DNA of 64,000 bases from Corinectria fuckeliana. Its lineage: Eukaryota > Ascomycota > Sordariomycetes > Hypocreales > Nectriaceae. The notes under the pieces were generated by a model. It was not told the origin of the DNA, did no database searches, and saw nothing but the letters and a program-made list of their open reading frames with translations. Shown one piece after another: positions 11,172 to 22,001 of the stretch (position 1 is the stretch's first letter; each line of letters starts with the position of its first letter). Both the position numbers and the translations under genes were made by a program. The DNA is taken from positions 310,001 to 374,000 of the forward strand of contig WPDH01000137.1 in the NCBI GenBank assembly GCA_019137255.1. The letters run 5' to 3'.

Positions 11172-12976
11172 CTAAAGAAGGAAGATATCTAGTGAGAGCT
11201 CGAGACTGTCTTTCCACGTAAAACTAGACACGCTTTGCCTTCTAGCCCATATCTCTTCTAGAACTGGCAAGATCTTCTCCCGATGTTTGAGAGATGGGTC
11301 CAGCAATGGCGGAGACGATAGAACCCCACGGAAGAAAGTCTTGTCTTCTGGCCGTGCAATGGCACCGATGACGTACAGCGGAGCGACTAAAGCTGGTAGA
11401 ATACGCCTCGTCGCCTGAGCCTGGAGCATTCTCGTAGCTTCAGTGGCTGTCTTATCCAGCACGTCTAGTTGTTGGAAGCCGTAAGTGACCAAGTGAAGAT
11501 AAATCGATGCCATGTGAGCAAAGATGTGCGTGACGAATGTCTGCGCGCTCGACATCGTATCCAGCGTCCAAGTAGACTGATATTCGGAAACACCAAAGCC
11601 CTGTAAGGCTACCTGTGTCAGACCATGCTGAATGTTCAGAGTGATGTCACACGCAGTTTGCTGAAAATCTGCGCCGTCGAGGTGTCCGTGGCGTACGGCC
11701 TGGGCACAGCGCTCATGCAGTGCAGAAACGCGACCAATCTGAAGCATCGCCCAGTTCTGACAGCCCATGATATCCTCAAGCTTGGTTTGAGAGTCGGAGG
11801 CGATGACGCTAGAATGATAAGGCAGTAACTGCGGTGCCGTCCCTGCTGTGATGGAAGAGGTAACATCGAGCCAAATCGTTGCGCCGGAAAGAAACCTGAC
11901 GTTGATGACTTGCTGTGCAACCGCAGGCTCGTTCTCCGGGATGGGCAGGTCTTCGTGCAGGATGTTCCGCGTCCTCTCGACAAGGCCAAGGCGCCCAAAG
12001 TTCTTCTGCTCAAAGGCTTGCCGGGCCATGCCTATAGCGGCACGGAGATGGGCCTGGCACGCGTCGTTGTTGCCGGTAAAGAGCTTCGTTCCAGTTGTCA
12101 GCATTGATTCTGGGGATCTACAAGTAGGGGAGTACCTCAAAAAACATCAATTGGACGACTGTACTCGCGATACCGAGTCCATTGGTTGAGCATGCGTTTT
12201 GCGCAGACATGTTCATTTCCCTCAAAGATACCTCAAGATGCTGCTCTTGTTGTACCAATGCGGCGACGCGGTGGCTGCTCGACGCAGGCATAGCCGTCGA
12301 GCGGTGATGCACACTGAGAGCCAACGCAGCGTGATAGAACGGCTTCGAGCCAAGCAGAAGATTGAGTAACCAGCCTCGTCCTCCGCTCTCAATGTCCGGT
12401 TTGTACATGGGATACTGTAGTAGGAATACACTGTCGAGAAAATGCATCAGGAGGATGGACTCGTCCGCAGAGGTGCATGTTGGCGGCCCTGCCATCTGAT
12501 GGTGAGTGTCAGCCAGGGAGACATCCTAGTTATTGTTAGATTCTCTCGAGCTCGGCAACAGTCACTATACTTGCAGTGGATTCATCTTGCGTCCCACGAA
12601 CTCCGTTTTGTTGCGTTGAGCTATCCCGTGAAGCAGAAATGGGAGCGCCTGTCTGCAGGCTCGAACCAGAACGGGAGGACGAGCTTTGCACGTCGTCCTT
12701 CGAGGATTTGGGTGCTATCTTGATGACTGAATCCCGTTGCCTTGAAGCCTGGCCGGTGGTTTTGCGTCTAGATGTCTGCCTCATCGTCTCCTTGATGCCT
12801 TCCGCAACAGCTCTTTCGTCTTCGCTATTGTTCATCCAGTCCGGTTTTGGTCCATATCCAAAGCAAGTGATGGAGAGCGACTCGCAAGTCGAGCAGTGAG
12901 GGTGGCCCTCGTCGCATTTTTTCTTGCGCAGGCGGCAGGTCCAGCAACCCTGCTTGCTCCGGAGTGGTCTGCTCAT
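11172..12976 (-). CDS. Zn2Cys6 transcription factor (Fungal_trans_2 type)
   Basis: Fungal nuclear regulator of about 560 aa. Residues 11-39 contain CWTCRLRKKKCDEGHPHC followed by STCESLSITC, a complete six-cysteine Zn2Cys6 cluster in the N-terminal position. A low-complexity Ser/Gln/Arg linker follows (about 60-137), then the helical regulatory domain with DESILLMHFLDSVF, QYPMY and HLRAAIGMARQ, typical of Fungal_trans_2. Exons: 12976-12566, 12495-12136 and 12083-11172. Intron 2 (12084-12135, GTACTC...AAG) restores FFE|LFTGNND in frame. Intron 1 ends at 12496 (branch CTGAC, CATCAG). Its donor is ambiguous: GTGACT at 12565, or a GC-type GCAAGT at 12574, both in phase. The target genes are unknown. 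It lies upstream of, and in the same orientation as, the AMID-like gene. Confidence 0.88.
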
Positions 12977-13201
12977 TGTAGAGGGTTCCGCGTTGCCGTG
13001 GCTGTCTTCAGGATAAGATGTAGCGTGATGTTAAGTGGAGGCTGGAAATTGTACCGTGCTTAGTGCCTATGAGTCTTTTAGTTTAATGCTACACATTGCT
13101 GCTTATTAATCGACGCTCACAGCCAAGCCTGTTGTCGAGGTAGGCCTACTTATAAGCTCAAGTACTCATTGGGACAGATCAAGCCGGTGTGGTGGTGGTA
13201 G
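12977..13201. promoter_or_regulatory. Upstream region of the Zn2Cys6 factor
   Basis: Presumed promoter of the factor starting at 12976. A GTGGTGGTAGTGG low-complexity stretch borders the repeat that begins at about 13202. No specific site is recognised. Confidence 0.35.
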
Positions 13202-13530
13202 TGGACTTCCGGGGTGTAATAACAGGATGCCTACTTAAAGCGTGCACCTGCCCATCTCTAGCTGGAAGGGCATGCTTTTTTCTTCTATCAAATTGAGATA
13301 TTTGTGTTGCTGTACTTATTTTGCCGCCTTTGGCTTAACGGACCAAGCTGTCATAGCAGCTGCTTTTCCTTGATATCTTGTTTTTCTTTACCATTCAACA
13401 CGTAATCTTTTGATATATTTCCTGGTATTCTTCCTTCTTGCGATACTCCTCCGAAGACGGCGATCCCTATTTCCGACTCATTTTTCATGCCTCCAGGGTA
13501 AGTATTGGTGTCTGGGCTGGTATGTTCACA
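13202..13530. repeat. Dispersed repeat, copy 1
   Basis: One of three related non-coding stretches in this window (also about 27584-27930 and 58436-58616). Shared landmarks in order: GGACTTCCGGGG, TGCCTACTTAAAG, AGCTGGAAGGGCATGC, GACCAAGCTGTC (copies 1 and 2), CTTGATAT...CCTTCTT and GGGTAAGTATTGGTGTCTGG. The copy is bounded by TGGACTTCC at the left and GTTCACA at the right (TG...CA), as expected for a solo LTR or similar element. I see no clear target-site duplication and no coding capacity. Confidence 0.65.
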
Positions 13531-13824
13531 CTGGGAAAAGGCTCAAGGCCGTCGCGAAGCCAATGCCGTGAAGCATAACATAATTGGACCGTCTCGTACG
13601 TCGCGCGAATGATGGAAAAGAGCCAATCTCTGTTGTGTTGAATCACATCAACATGATTATGTATTTTTACATGTATACGTCTTATTGTACAAGTCCTGTA
13701 AACGATGCAATCCAGATGCTCATCCAATCTAAATACTTCTCCCTGTCCCGCCGTTTTGCAAACTCCTAATAATGACCTATGCCCAGAACGCAAACTCCGA
13801 GGAATGCAAAGTGACCCCATTACT

Positions 13825-16443
13825 TCAGGACTTGGCCGCATGAGGCCCATAACGCCATCGCTTACTGTTCTCCTCCACCCACCAACGGCTTATAAAGGCG
13901 CCCTCTTCGACCCATTCCGCCACGTCGGTCCCGTGCTTCTGCTCGACGCTACGCAGGAACGAAACGAAGTCGAAGCCTTGCACGGCGTCCTGCTCTCGCG
14001 GGTCGGCGGTGATGTTGCTCAGCCGCCACTCCACGTTGTCGATGACGGGGACGACGAGGTGCCGCTCGGGGTAGCGGGCGTCGCGGACCATGAGGACGGC
14101 TCGGCCCGGGTTGACCAGCGTGAACTGCCAGTTGCCCTGGCCGGTGGCGTTGTTGAAGTCCTGCAGCGGCCGGATGAGAGACTGTCCTTCGTAGTTGCGG
14201 ACCAGGTCAGTCGCAGCCTGGTGGCTCGCGCTGTCCAAGGAGCCAGTCTCGAGCAGGATGTCGAGAATCGTCGGCAGAATCTGCGAAGAGTGCACCGCGT
14301 CGTGCACGTCAAAGGCTGGCAGCTTGGGGTGGGAAAGCACCAGAGGAACGTGATCGATGCCGATGCTGGGGTTGTAATAGGGAGACACCATGTCGTTCTC
14401 GGGCATTGAAAGACCGTGGTCTCCAACAAAGACGACCAGGGTTTCGTTGGCAACGTCCTGCTCATCCAGCACGTCCAAGACGGTGCGCATCCACTTGTCG
14501 TCGTAGCCCTCGGCGTTGACATAGTGCGACAACATGTCGAGGCCCTTGGCCATGGGGACGTACCTTTCGCGCTCAGGCATCTCAAAGGCATGGTGGCTGG
14601 TGCTCGTAATGTGCGTGAGGAAGACTCGCTCGTTGTTCTCCTTGGCCGATACAAAGACGTCGCGGAAATAATCTTCGAGCGGATCCTCTTCGAAGGCAAA
14701 GGCGTTGATGTCGGGCAGCGTGACGGCCCCGTGCCGGGCGGTGTCGGCCCTCAGATACTCTCGGTCGATGATGTGTTCGTCGGGGAATCCGATGGTAGAG
14801 ATCAGCTTGTCGTGGTTGTCGTAGTCGAGAGTCGCGGCTTGGTAAGAGTAGGACTGCCACTTGGAATCGGGATAGGGATCCATCTCGTTGTCCCGAGAAC
14901 GCTCCAGCGCGTTCATGGCTTCGAAGATCTGGGGCAAGCAAGGCTGATAGATGTGGTGCTTGTAGTCCAGGTTGAAGTCGGCAATCAGTGGCGCAACGCC
15001 GCAGAGGGTGCCAACCATGCTCTTAAGCGTATAGGTCCCTGTGGTGTGGGCATTGGTGAAGCGGACGCCGCCGCGCTTCTTCTTGGAGGCTTCATCGTGC
15101 TCGAAGCCGTCGTCATAGTCCCCGGTGATGTAGTTGGCAGTCGGCGTCAGGGTCGCCAGTCGATCTTGAGCCTCCTGCGGTAGCTGGTGGTCGGGGAAGG
15201 TCTCGGCCAGGCGGTTCCATATCAAGCCGTCCTTCTTGATGGGGAAAACGTCGTTGCGCGTGCTTTCGAGGAAGACGAGTAGAACGTGTCGGACCGGGAC
15301 GTCTTGGAGCTTGTCGAGCAGTGTGGGGTGCAGGGGCTCGTCGAGGTTCGAAATTTTCATGGGATCGGCGGCGGCGCTGTAGTGTTCCCTGTTCGCGTAC
15401 CAGTCCCCAAAGCCATCCAGCTCCGTGTCCTTTGGGAGCCAGGCAAAAGGCGTCGGCTCGACCAAGGCAGAGCGGTCGTCCCAGTCATGTTGGATGCCCG
15501 TGCCAAAGTGAGTAGGCAGCATCGAGAGAGTCGGCGACGAGGAGGAAAAGTCGACAAAGGGCAAAAGCGCCGTGGTCCAGGAAAGGAAAATTAGAGACCC
15601 GTCGTTGGGGCGGGCGAGAGACAAAGAAAAAAGAGCTAGGAGAGCGATGGTGACCAGGATATAGGCGAAAGTATTCAGCAAGAATTTGAGCTTCGACGCT
15701 GCGATACGAACTCCGAATGTGTCGAGGAGCCGTTGCAGAAGACGAGCGGGTAGCATGGACGCCTGTGCCGGAGTGCCGCTGTCCAGGAGGCCATCGGAGA
15801 CGGAGTCGTCCTCGTCGAAAGCGTGCTTTGCGGCGTACTCGACATCTTGGTGAGGGATTGGGGCGTAGCGGGTTCGAGGAAGGATGACATTGCGCAAGAT
15901 GCGCCAAGCAAAAGCAAGGGGCCAGTTCACAACGTCGGCGGCGTAGCCGTAGAGACAGTAGCAGACGTCTTGAAGGACCCAGCTGAAGAGCAGAGTAATG
16001 CAGACTACCGCGACGAGGGATATGGTTCCGGTGAGCATGAGAGCCCGCGACGAGGCGTCGGTGACTACGCCGGCATTGCGCCAGTGAACTTCGGAGCCCG
16101 AGACAACATAGAAAGAGACGGCGATGACGCTGATGGCGACATTGTAGGAAACGATGATGCTAGTGAGGGTGGTAACGGCGAGCCGCAGCCTGTTGGCGAG
16201 GCCGACAACCCAATGGTCGAGGAGGAGCCGTATTAGGATGAGAAGGCCTACGTCCTGGGCGAAGAATGAGAGGCCCCACAGGCGCAGTTGATGCGCAGGC
16301 ACGGCGGAAGCGTGGTTGTAGATGTGTATAATCTTGGCGCTCGGCACGGCCAAGGCGGCAAAGGTGAAGATGAGCCGCCGGTTGGCAAAGCCCGAGGCCA
16401 GGGCAAGCGCAAGCCGTCGGGGCGCCGCAGAAGAGAGGAACAT
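13825..16443 (-). CDS. Polytopic membrane protein with sulfatase/alkaline-phosphatase-fold domain (LtaS-like)
   Basis: Intronless, 872 aa. The N-terminal part (about 1-290) has several hydrophobic segments, for example FTFAALAVP, DVGLLILIRLLL and ALMLTGTISLVAVVCITLLFS. The C-terminal part is a sulfatase-family domain of the lipoteichoic-acid-synthase or phosphoethanolamine-transferase kind. VLLVFLESTRNDVFP holds the first metal-site acid and the nucleophile region. FTNAHTTGTYTLKSMVGTLCG resembles the LtaS threonine region. VVFVGDHGLSMPEND carries the GDHG metal ligands. HHAFEMP and IDHVPLVLSHP are further family positions. Fungal members are probably transferases or hydrolases acting on lipid- or glycan-linked phosphate esters at a membrane, but the substrate is unknown. 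A Ser/Asp/Glu loop separates the membrane and catalytic parts. The ATG at 16443 is the first in frame. Confidence 0.82.
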   Translation of the reverse strand: MFLSSAAPRRLALALASGFANRRLIFTFAALAVPSAKIIHIYNHASAVPAHQLRLWGLSFFAQDVGLLILIRLLLDHWVVGLANRLRLAVTTLTSIIVSYNVAISVIAVSFYVVSGSEVHWRNAGVVTDASSRALMLTGTISLVAVVCITLLFSWVLQDVCYCLYGYAADVVNWPLAFAWRILRNVILPRTRYAPIPHQDVEYAAKHAFDEDDSVSDGLLDSGTPAQASMLPARLLQRLLDTFGVRIAASKLKFLLNTFAYILVTIALLALFSLSLARPNDGSLIFLSWTTALLPFVDFSSSSPTLSMLPTHFGTGIQHDWDDRSALVEPTPFAWLPKDTELDGFGDWYANREHYSAAADPMKISNLDEPLHPTLLDKLQDVPVRHVLLVFLESTRNDVFPIKKDGLIWNRLAETFPDHQLPQEAQDRLATLTPTANYITGDYDDGFEHDEASKKKRGGVRFTNAHTTGTYTLKSMVGTLCGVAPLIADFNLDYKHHIYQPCLPQIFEAMNALERSRDNEMDPYPDSKWQSYSYQAATLDYDNHDKLISTIGFPDEHIIDREYLRADTARHGAVTLPDINAFAFEEDPLEDYFRDVFVSAKENNERVFLTHITSTSHHAFEMPERERYVPMAKGLDMLSHYVNAEGYDDKWMRTVLDVLDEQDVANETLVVFVGDHGLSMPENDMVSPYYNPSIGIDHVPLVLSHPKLPAFDVHDAVHSSQILPTILDILLETGSLDSASHQAATDLVRNYEGQSLIRPLQDFNNATGQGNWQFTLVNPGRAVLMVRDARYPERHLVVPVIDNVEWRLSNITADPREQDAVQGFDFVSFLRSVEQKHGTDVAEWVEEGAFISRWWVEENSKRWRYGPHAAKS

Positions 16444-18558
16444 GCTGTGGTGAAGAAGCTACCTAGCTAGGTAGGTCGGAACCTAGGTAGCTGCAGCGCA
16501 AGGAGAGGAGGAGAAGGAGAAGGAGAGCAAGGAGAGGAACAAGAGGACCAAGAAGAAGAGGAAGCAGTCGAAGGAGACAGAGAACACGGCAGGGCCCCCC
16601 GTGGCTGATGTGCGTTGGTATTTAGACGAGTCCCGTCCCGTCGGCCAGAAGAATTCTTCTTCTTCATTTCTCGCTTGCCCCAGGTAAATTTGCTAAATTT
16701 GCTCAGGGGCTTGCTTTGTTTGGGCTTGGGGGGGGGGGGAAGTCCCGGTGGCCTTCAGCCCAACCCTTGAAGGCAAGCAATAACAATACGAAGTAATAAT
16801 TGGCCTGTCGCGTGCTCCTTCAAAGGATGCCTGCACAGCCGGCCTCGGTTGGCGCTAGCCGGTCTGTCCGTCAGCTTACTTCCCCAGAAGTTCCAGAACG
16901 AGGCGTGTGAGTGAGCCGAGGACCGAGACGGGGAATGAATGAATGGGGAAGATCCAGCCAGCAGAGAGCGGCAGGCGGCGCAGGGATGCCGGCGACTCCT
17001 GGATCCGTCTAGGTAGGTAGGTAGGCCTACTATGTATGTATGTAGATGGATCATCTTGATCCTGCTCTGAGAACTTGTTCAATTGCTGGGCGATCGGGCT
17101 GCTCGCGTGCCCATCTTTAGCTCGTATCCCGGAACACGGCACGGATTACGGCAACCCTGGGACCGCCGTTAGCTCGCCTTGCGCCTTGGGTGCTGTCAGC
17201 TCGCCTTATGGGGTATTTCGGGTGACACATTTACGGGACACATGCTCGTGGGGATTGGTGGATTGGGGGATTGGTGCCCCCCTGCCCACCCGGGCGTCCA
17301 GCTCGTTTCAAAGCCACTACGGAACGGAGCTCAGCCTCGGAGGCACTCCCCCCTTGCTCTCTCGGATTGGTGAGAACTCTACCCAGGGTCTAGACTAGGT
17401 AGTTGGCTAGTTAAACGGGCTGGCCCAGGCGCTATTGGCGGACTGTCCCTGACTTGTTCTGATACGTGTCAAGGGGCAAAGCCAAAGACTGACCATCTGT
17501 ACCTCGTACTGCACGGTACATTGGGATTTGCATAACATGGGGGCGGACCGGGTAAATGCCCTGCACCGCCAGCATTACATTAATGGCGTCAGTCAACCCC
17601 GCTGCCTTGAGTGCGTGAACCGAGCCGGCAACAATTCAGCAGTAATCTACATACCACATAACTACATACACTTGCCGTGGCGACACTTGACTCTTTATCC
17701 AGTGCGGCTGGCGGAGGGAGCAGTACATATAAGGCTGTGAATGGCAAGGATCCCCATCAGCCCTACGCAGTACAGTCATCTCGACATAGCCCCCGAATTG
17801 AGCGGGGTGGTCTGGCGCTTCGCCTTATGCGGGCGCCTTGAAGAGGACGTACTGATGCCTAGCTCGATTACCTAGGTTGTCATTCACCTCTGTTCCAGTA
17901 GCTGACTCCGCGTAAGCTGAAATGTCCAACTTGCGCTCGATTGATGTTCAACGACCCTCTGCCACCTCGCAGAGTGTCAGATAGCAGCAGTAAGAGAAAT
18001 ATATCATGAGAAACCTGGCTTCGGTGAGGAGAGACGGGCGCAGCATGAGAAGCCAAGGGATGATACGATGCACAGCTCGAGGCGTCAACTATAAAGAAGT
18101 ATCTGAAGAGCATAGATGAAATCTCGCGCTGCCCCCTCCAGCCCTTGAGAGGAGAAATGCATGTTCGGCCTGCAGGGAGATCGGAGACTATAAATCAGCA
18201 GCCTTGTCAGCTCGTCTAGCCGGCATGTACTTGGATATAATCCGCACAAGTTGCATCATTCTCAAAGTGTCACTCCTTCTAAAAAGCCTCCCAGTATCAC
18301 ACGGGCTATTCCTTGGGCAAGAGACTGCGCGATTAATATTTTCAATACGGCTTTGGCAATGTTTCCCAAACGAGTATCGTGCTCAAGAATTCAAGTGGTC
18401 TAGGGTTGGCTGATGTCTCTACCAGAAACAAGGTCTTCAAGTCTGACTATACTCTTCTCCTAACCCGTCAATCAAATGTCCAGTGCTATAGAGCGGACTA
18501 CGATATGCTCAGTTGCTTCTCAATGCAAACATATTCGAGGAGTTTGATCACAACTGTT
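16444..18558. other. Long intergenic region with polypurine, poly-G and GTAG repeats
   Basis: About 2.1 kb without a supportable gene. About 16500-16570 is a GGAGAAGGAGAAGG-type polypurine tract, probably in the promoter or 5' leader of the sulfatase-like gene. About 16730-16739 is a run of G. The CTAGGTAGGTAG-type motif occurs at about 16463-16475, 17009-17025 and 17393-17402. Remaining ORFs are short and without domain character. Most of it is probably spacer. Confidence 0.5.
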
Positions 18559-19604
18559 TTAAGAGCAGATTAGATGCCCCCTTGTCAAGGAGCATCTGCG
18601 CAACTGAGATACCGAGCTGTTCTGCTTCATCATCGCCCGTTCCGCCATGCATCTCCATTTCGATGGCCTATGGTCAGCAGCCCGAACAAGCCGTAGCATG
18701 TCTTCGCGGCCCGTCCTGACCTCGATACCGAGTGCGCCCTGTCCAACGGCGTAAGGAAACACACGAGGATCGAGTCGTTGCGTGATCCGATGACCAAGAC
18801 CAAGGCGCAACAATCCTGCAGTTGCTAAAAGAATGCACGAAAACGGTGAATCAGGAGCGTCAAGCTTGGCAAGACGTGTATCTCTGCCAACATGTAGCTC
18901 GCGTTAGCACGCGTGAGGCAAAAGTCGCGAGGACAGCCACGATGATGGCAAGAAAAAACAATTGAGCTTACTCACACGTTGCCACGACATTCTGCCACCT
19001 CTAAGTGAGGCCAGTTTCGCCGAACTAGAGCTCTCCTCCTCGACGAGCTTGATCCAACCACAGAGCCCGGCGGTAACTGGTCGATGGGTGCAAATTCGGA
19101 ACCGGGCCTCATGATGACGGCGTCGGAAGGATCCTCGCGCTCAGAGATAGCTCCCAGGAGGCAGTCGGATTGCAGCGTCGCTGGCATGTCCTTCAAACAA
19201 TGGACAAGGAAATGGACCTTGCCGGAGACCAAACCCATTTCTAGCCCGTTTGTCCACAGGCTTTTGCCAATATCTGACCCGCCCGTGTGCTTGGAGAGCA
19301 GCAAGAATGGCGCCTGCTTGTCAGCATCGCCAGCGACACTGCGTGTGGTGATTGCAAAGGTAGGGGGGTGGGTGAGTGCTTTAGCCAGCTGGGATACGAC
19401 ATGACGAGTCTGGATGAGGGCGAGCTCCGATTTACGGCAGCCAGCAACTACTTGAGAAGAAGGAGGAGGAGGACCATCCTGCCGAGGGGAATTGGTTAGT
19501 TCACGGTCCATGGTTGCGAAAAATGTGTTGTAGCGTCTGAGATGTTGAAATTGCAAGATTCGTGGATGTGAATTCGTGGATGTGAGGTATCGAAAGCCGA
19601 GCAT
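18559..19604 (-). CDS. Porphobilinogen deaminase (hydroxymethylbilane synthase) paralogue, truncated in domain 3
   Basis: Homologue of the haem-pathway enzyme that polymerises four porphobilinogens. Domain 1 begins with VVAGCRKSELALIQTRHV (family GTRKSxLAL). VHCLKDMP matches VHSLKDMP, and ISEREDPSDA matches the IPxREDPRDA motif. GSSSSRRRAL, ECRGNV, DTRLAKLDAP and AVGQGALGIE follow in order. Exons: 19604-18976 and 18883-18559; the intron 18884-18975 (GTGAGT...GCAG) joins GNV|DTRL. After AVGQGALGIEVR the frame gives HRPSKWRCMAERAMM and then stops, about 20 codons later. The family segment holding the dipyrromethane-cofactor cysteine (GGCSVPIG) is absent. The last family helix (EAEQLGISVAQMLLDKGA) is present just downstream in another frame, ending at 18548. 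Either a deletion has broken the gene or it encodes a cofactor-less derivative. Start: MLGF at 19604, or MDREL at 19511 without the presequence-like N-terminus. It is not the housekeeping HEM3 copy. Confidence 0.75.
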
Positions 19605-20089
19605 TATTCACCTAGCAGAACGAGCTGGGTCGGTGCGAGGAATAACTATGACCCGGGTTTGATTTACAAGTACGAAGTACGAATAAGATACCCTGGCACC
19701 TGACAACTAGCATCTGAGAAGGGAGAATGTGATGTCGATTGAGTGGTCAAGTCCCTGGCCCGCTAGAGACAAGCACAACTATGCCCCAGGCGCACGCAGG
19801 CAGTCGTGATACACGAGGCAGTCCTATCATTTATTAGAGAATTAAAACCGTGGTTACAGGTAGCACTCAGGCCAATTCGTCGTTCAAATGGCGGAACACC
19901 AGTGGGGATGCAACAAAGGGCGTCGGAAGACATCGGAGACGGCAATTGAATCACGATTGACTTAATGACATGGCACAAGCAGGACGTTCGTTGTGTGATG
20001 CCGAGTGCACCGGGAGTACAGGACCAAACCAAACTAGCTACCTAGGTACAGTGGGAGTACAAGTAGATGCGTACGAAGTACCTACAAGC
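19605..20089. other. Intergenic, no gene seen
   Basis: About 485 bp upstream of the deaminase paralogue and downstream of the DUF2235 gene. It contains a TACCTAGGTA palindrome near 20040. Nothing else is recognised. Confidence 0.45.
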
Positions 20090-22001
20090 TCAATTCTCGC
20101 CGCGAGTGACCGACTTTGCCAGACGGTACGTTTGATGATCGGGATCGACTTCTTCCTGGTCACTCGAGACAGGCTCAACGTCGGCAACACGGCCATGGTG
20201 CTTCAGACACGGCGGGAGCGCCTCGCCGTGGTTGTTCTTGGGGTGATAGCCGGGCTCGTTGCGCAACCGCCAGCAGAGCGACTCGTGCAGCACGGCGTCG
20301 GGCGGGATGTCGCGAGCGGCGCCCTTGTTGAGCGGGAAGCGGACGTTTACCCACTCGTTGCGCTCGAGCTCCCAGCGGGTGATGAGGGGGAGGAATTCTG
20401 GGGGAATCAAAATCAGCATTTGAAGGGGCATTGTAGGTGATGATGACGCCGCGGGTGGAGGAGACGTTTGCTTACCCATAAACTTCCACAGCAGCACCTT
20501 GAAGAAGCCCGTGCCGTAGCCGTAGCTGAGCGAGTCGTGCATGAAGCCCTTGAGCGCCTGCGTCTTGTTCTTCTGGAAGCGCTTCTTGAAGCCCTTCACG
20601 CTCTTGCACCACTTGACGGCGGCCGACGCGTCCTTCTGGCCGACGAGCTCGACCTCGCGGATCATCCAGGCCAGCGGGATGTCGCTCATCTGGAAGGGGT
20701 CCTTGCGGATGTCGCGGCTGGGCTCCTTGGCCTTGCGCGTGGTCCAGACGTTGCGCACGCGCTGCCAGAGCGTCATCTCGTGGCTGGTGTCGAGCGGGTG
20801 GTCGACGACGGCCGGCCAGCCGCCGCCGACGTCGCCGTGGCAGCCGGGGAACCAGACCTCCTTGATGTCCTCGTGGCTGTGCGCCGACGCCCGGATGTCC
20901 TGGGCCAGCAGCGCCGCCTTGAACTTGACGCGGCGCTCGTCGACGGCCACGGCGTGCCGGACGAAGTGCGCCGTCCCCTGCACCGGCACCGGCACCGGCG
21001 TCTTCCGCTCCAGCACCGCCACCGAGTTGACGCAGTCCCAGATGCCGAGGAAGTAGACCTTGATGTTCGTCTCCTCCAGCTCGCCGCAGTGCAGCGCCTT
21101 CTCCTTGCGGCAGAAGGTGTTGCTGAAGGCTGCAATCTCGTTGCGCGCCACCTCGTACTTGTGGCCGTGGTGCACGGCGTTCTCGCCGTCTTCGTCGCCG
21201 TCCTCGCCGGCTGCGTGCGGCTCGGCGTGGGCTTCTGCTGCGTCTTCGGGCAGCCGCGGCTCGCCGCCGTCGAGCAGCGGTTCGCCCTCTTCTCCGCCTG
21301 CGCGGGCCTTCTTGCCCGCCTTCTTCGCCTTCTTCCCGTGCGGACGAGTGACGAGGGAGTCCTCAACCTCGCCCGCAAGGTACCGCTGGTAGAGACGGAA
21401 CGCAAAGGGCACCATCTCCTCGTTGCCCTTGCAGAGCAGCCCGACGGTGTTGATCATGCGGGCCAGGAACTTGGCCGTGAACGCGCCGCGGCTGAAGCCA
21501 AACATGTAGATCTTGTCACCCTTCGAGGTGCGCACGCAGGTCAGCAACAAGCCATCTGCCGTTCTGCTGGGTGGTCGCACTTACAGAGTCGTAGTATCGC
21601 ATCAGAAACCGGTAGCCGCCCATGACGTGTGCGTCAAAGGTCGTGCCGATGCCCTGGTCGATGGTCTGCGAGATGGAGCTCCGCAACTCGCCAAACCACG
21701 TCTTGTTCACGGAGCTCTCGTTGGGGTCATATGTGCCGATGCCAGCTGTCCACCGTGTAAGCGATGAAGGCATTGGGCAGGTGAAAAGAAACTTACTCTG
21801 GTAGTAATGGTACTGGGCAGGATCATTGCGGTCCAGCTTGTTCAAGATCTTGACTACGTTGGTGTCGGCATTGGACCCGGTGAAGGTGTTGCCGGTGCCA
21901 TCGAAGCAGAGGATGAGCTTCTTGGGCTCCGGAGCCTGTGGAGAATTCGAATTGGTAGACATGCTGCTCTTGGGGACCTCAGTGTCATAGGCGGAAGGCA
22001 T
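20090..22001 (-). CDS. DUF2235 alpha/beta-hydrolase-like protein (T6SS Tle1-like phospholipase fold)
   Basis: About 572 aa. The N-terminal KKLILCFDGTGNTF is the DUF2235 signature, followed by YYQTGIGTYDP. IYMFGFSRGAFTAKFLARMI carries the GxSxG nucleophile elbow. YFLGIWDCVNSV and WFPGCHGDVGGGW supply the putative catalytic Asp and His. Bacterial relatives include Tle1 lipase effectors; fungal members are intracellular and uncharacterised. A Lys/Glu/Ala-rich insert (about 195-250) lies after the nucleophile region. Exons: 22001-21797, 21745-21585, 21520-20476 and 20397-20090. Introns: 21746-21796 (51 nt, no stop if read through), 21521-21584 and 20398-20475. All are GTAAG-type with AG ends, and phases match (YYQ-T-GIG, YDS|GDK, KFM-E-FLP). 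Start at MPSAYD; an upstream in-frame ATG at 22031 would add ten residues. Confidence 0.87.

Noticed and set aside
20468..21625. 385-codon plus-strand ORF opposite the DUF2235 gene
   Set aside because: Shadow frame; the minus strand has the DUF2235 motifs and consistent introns.
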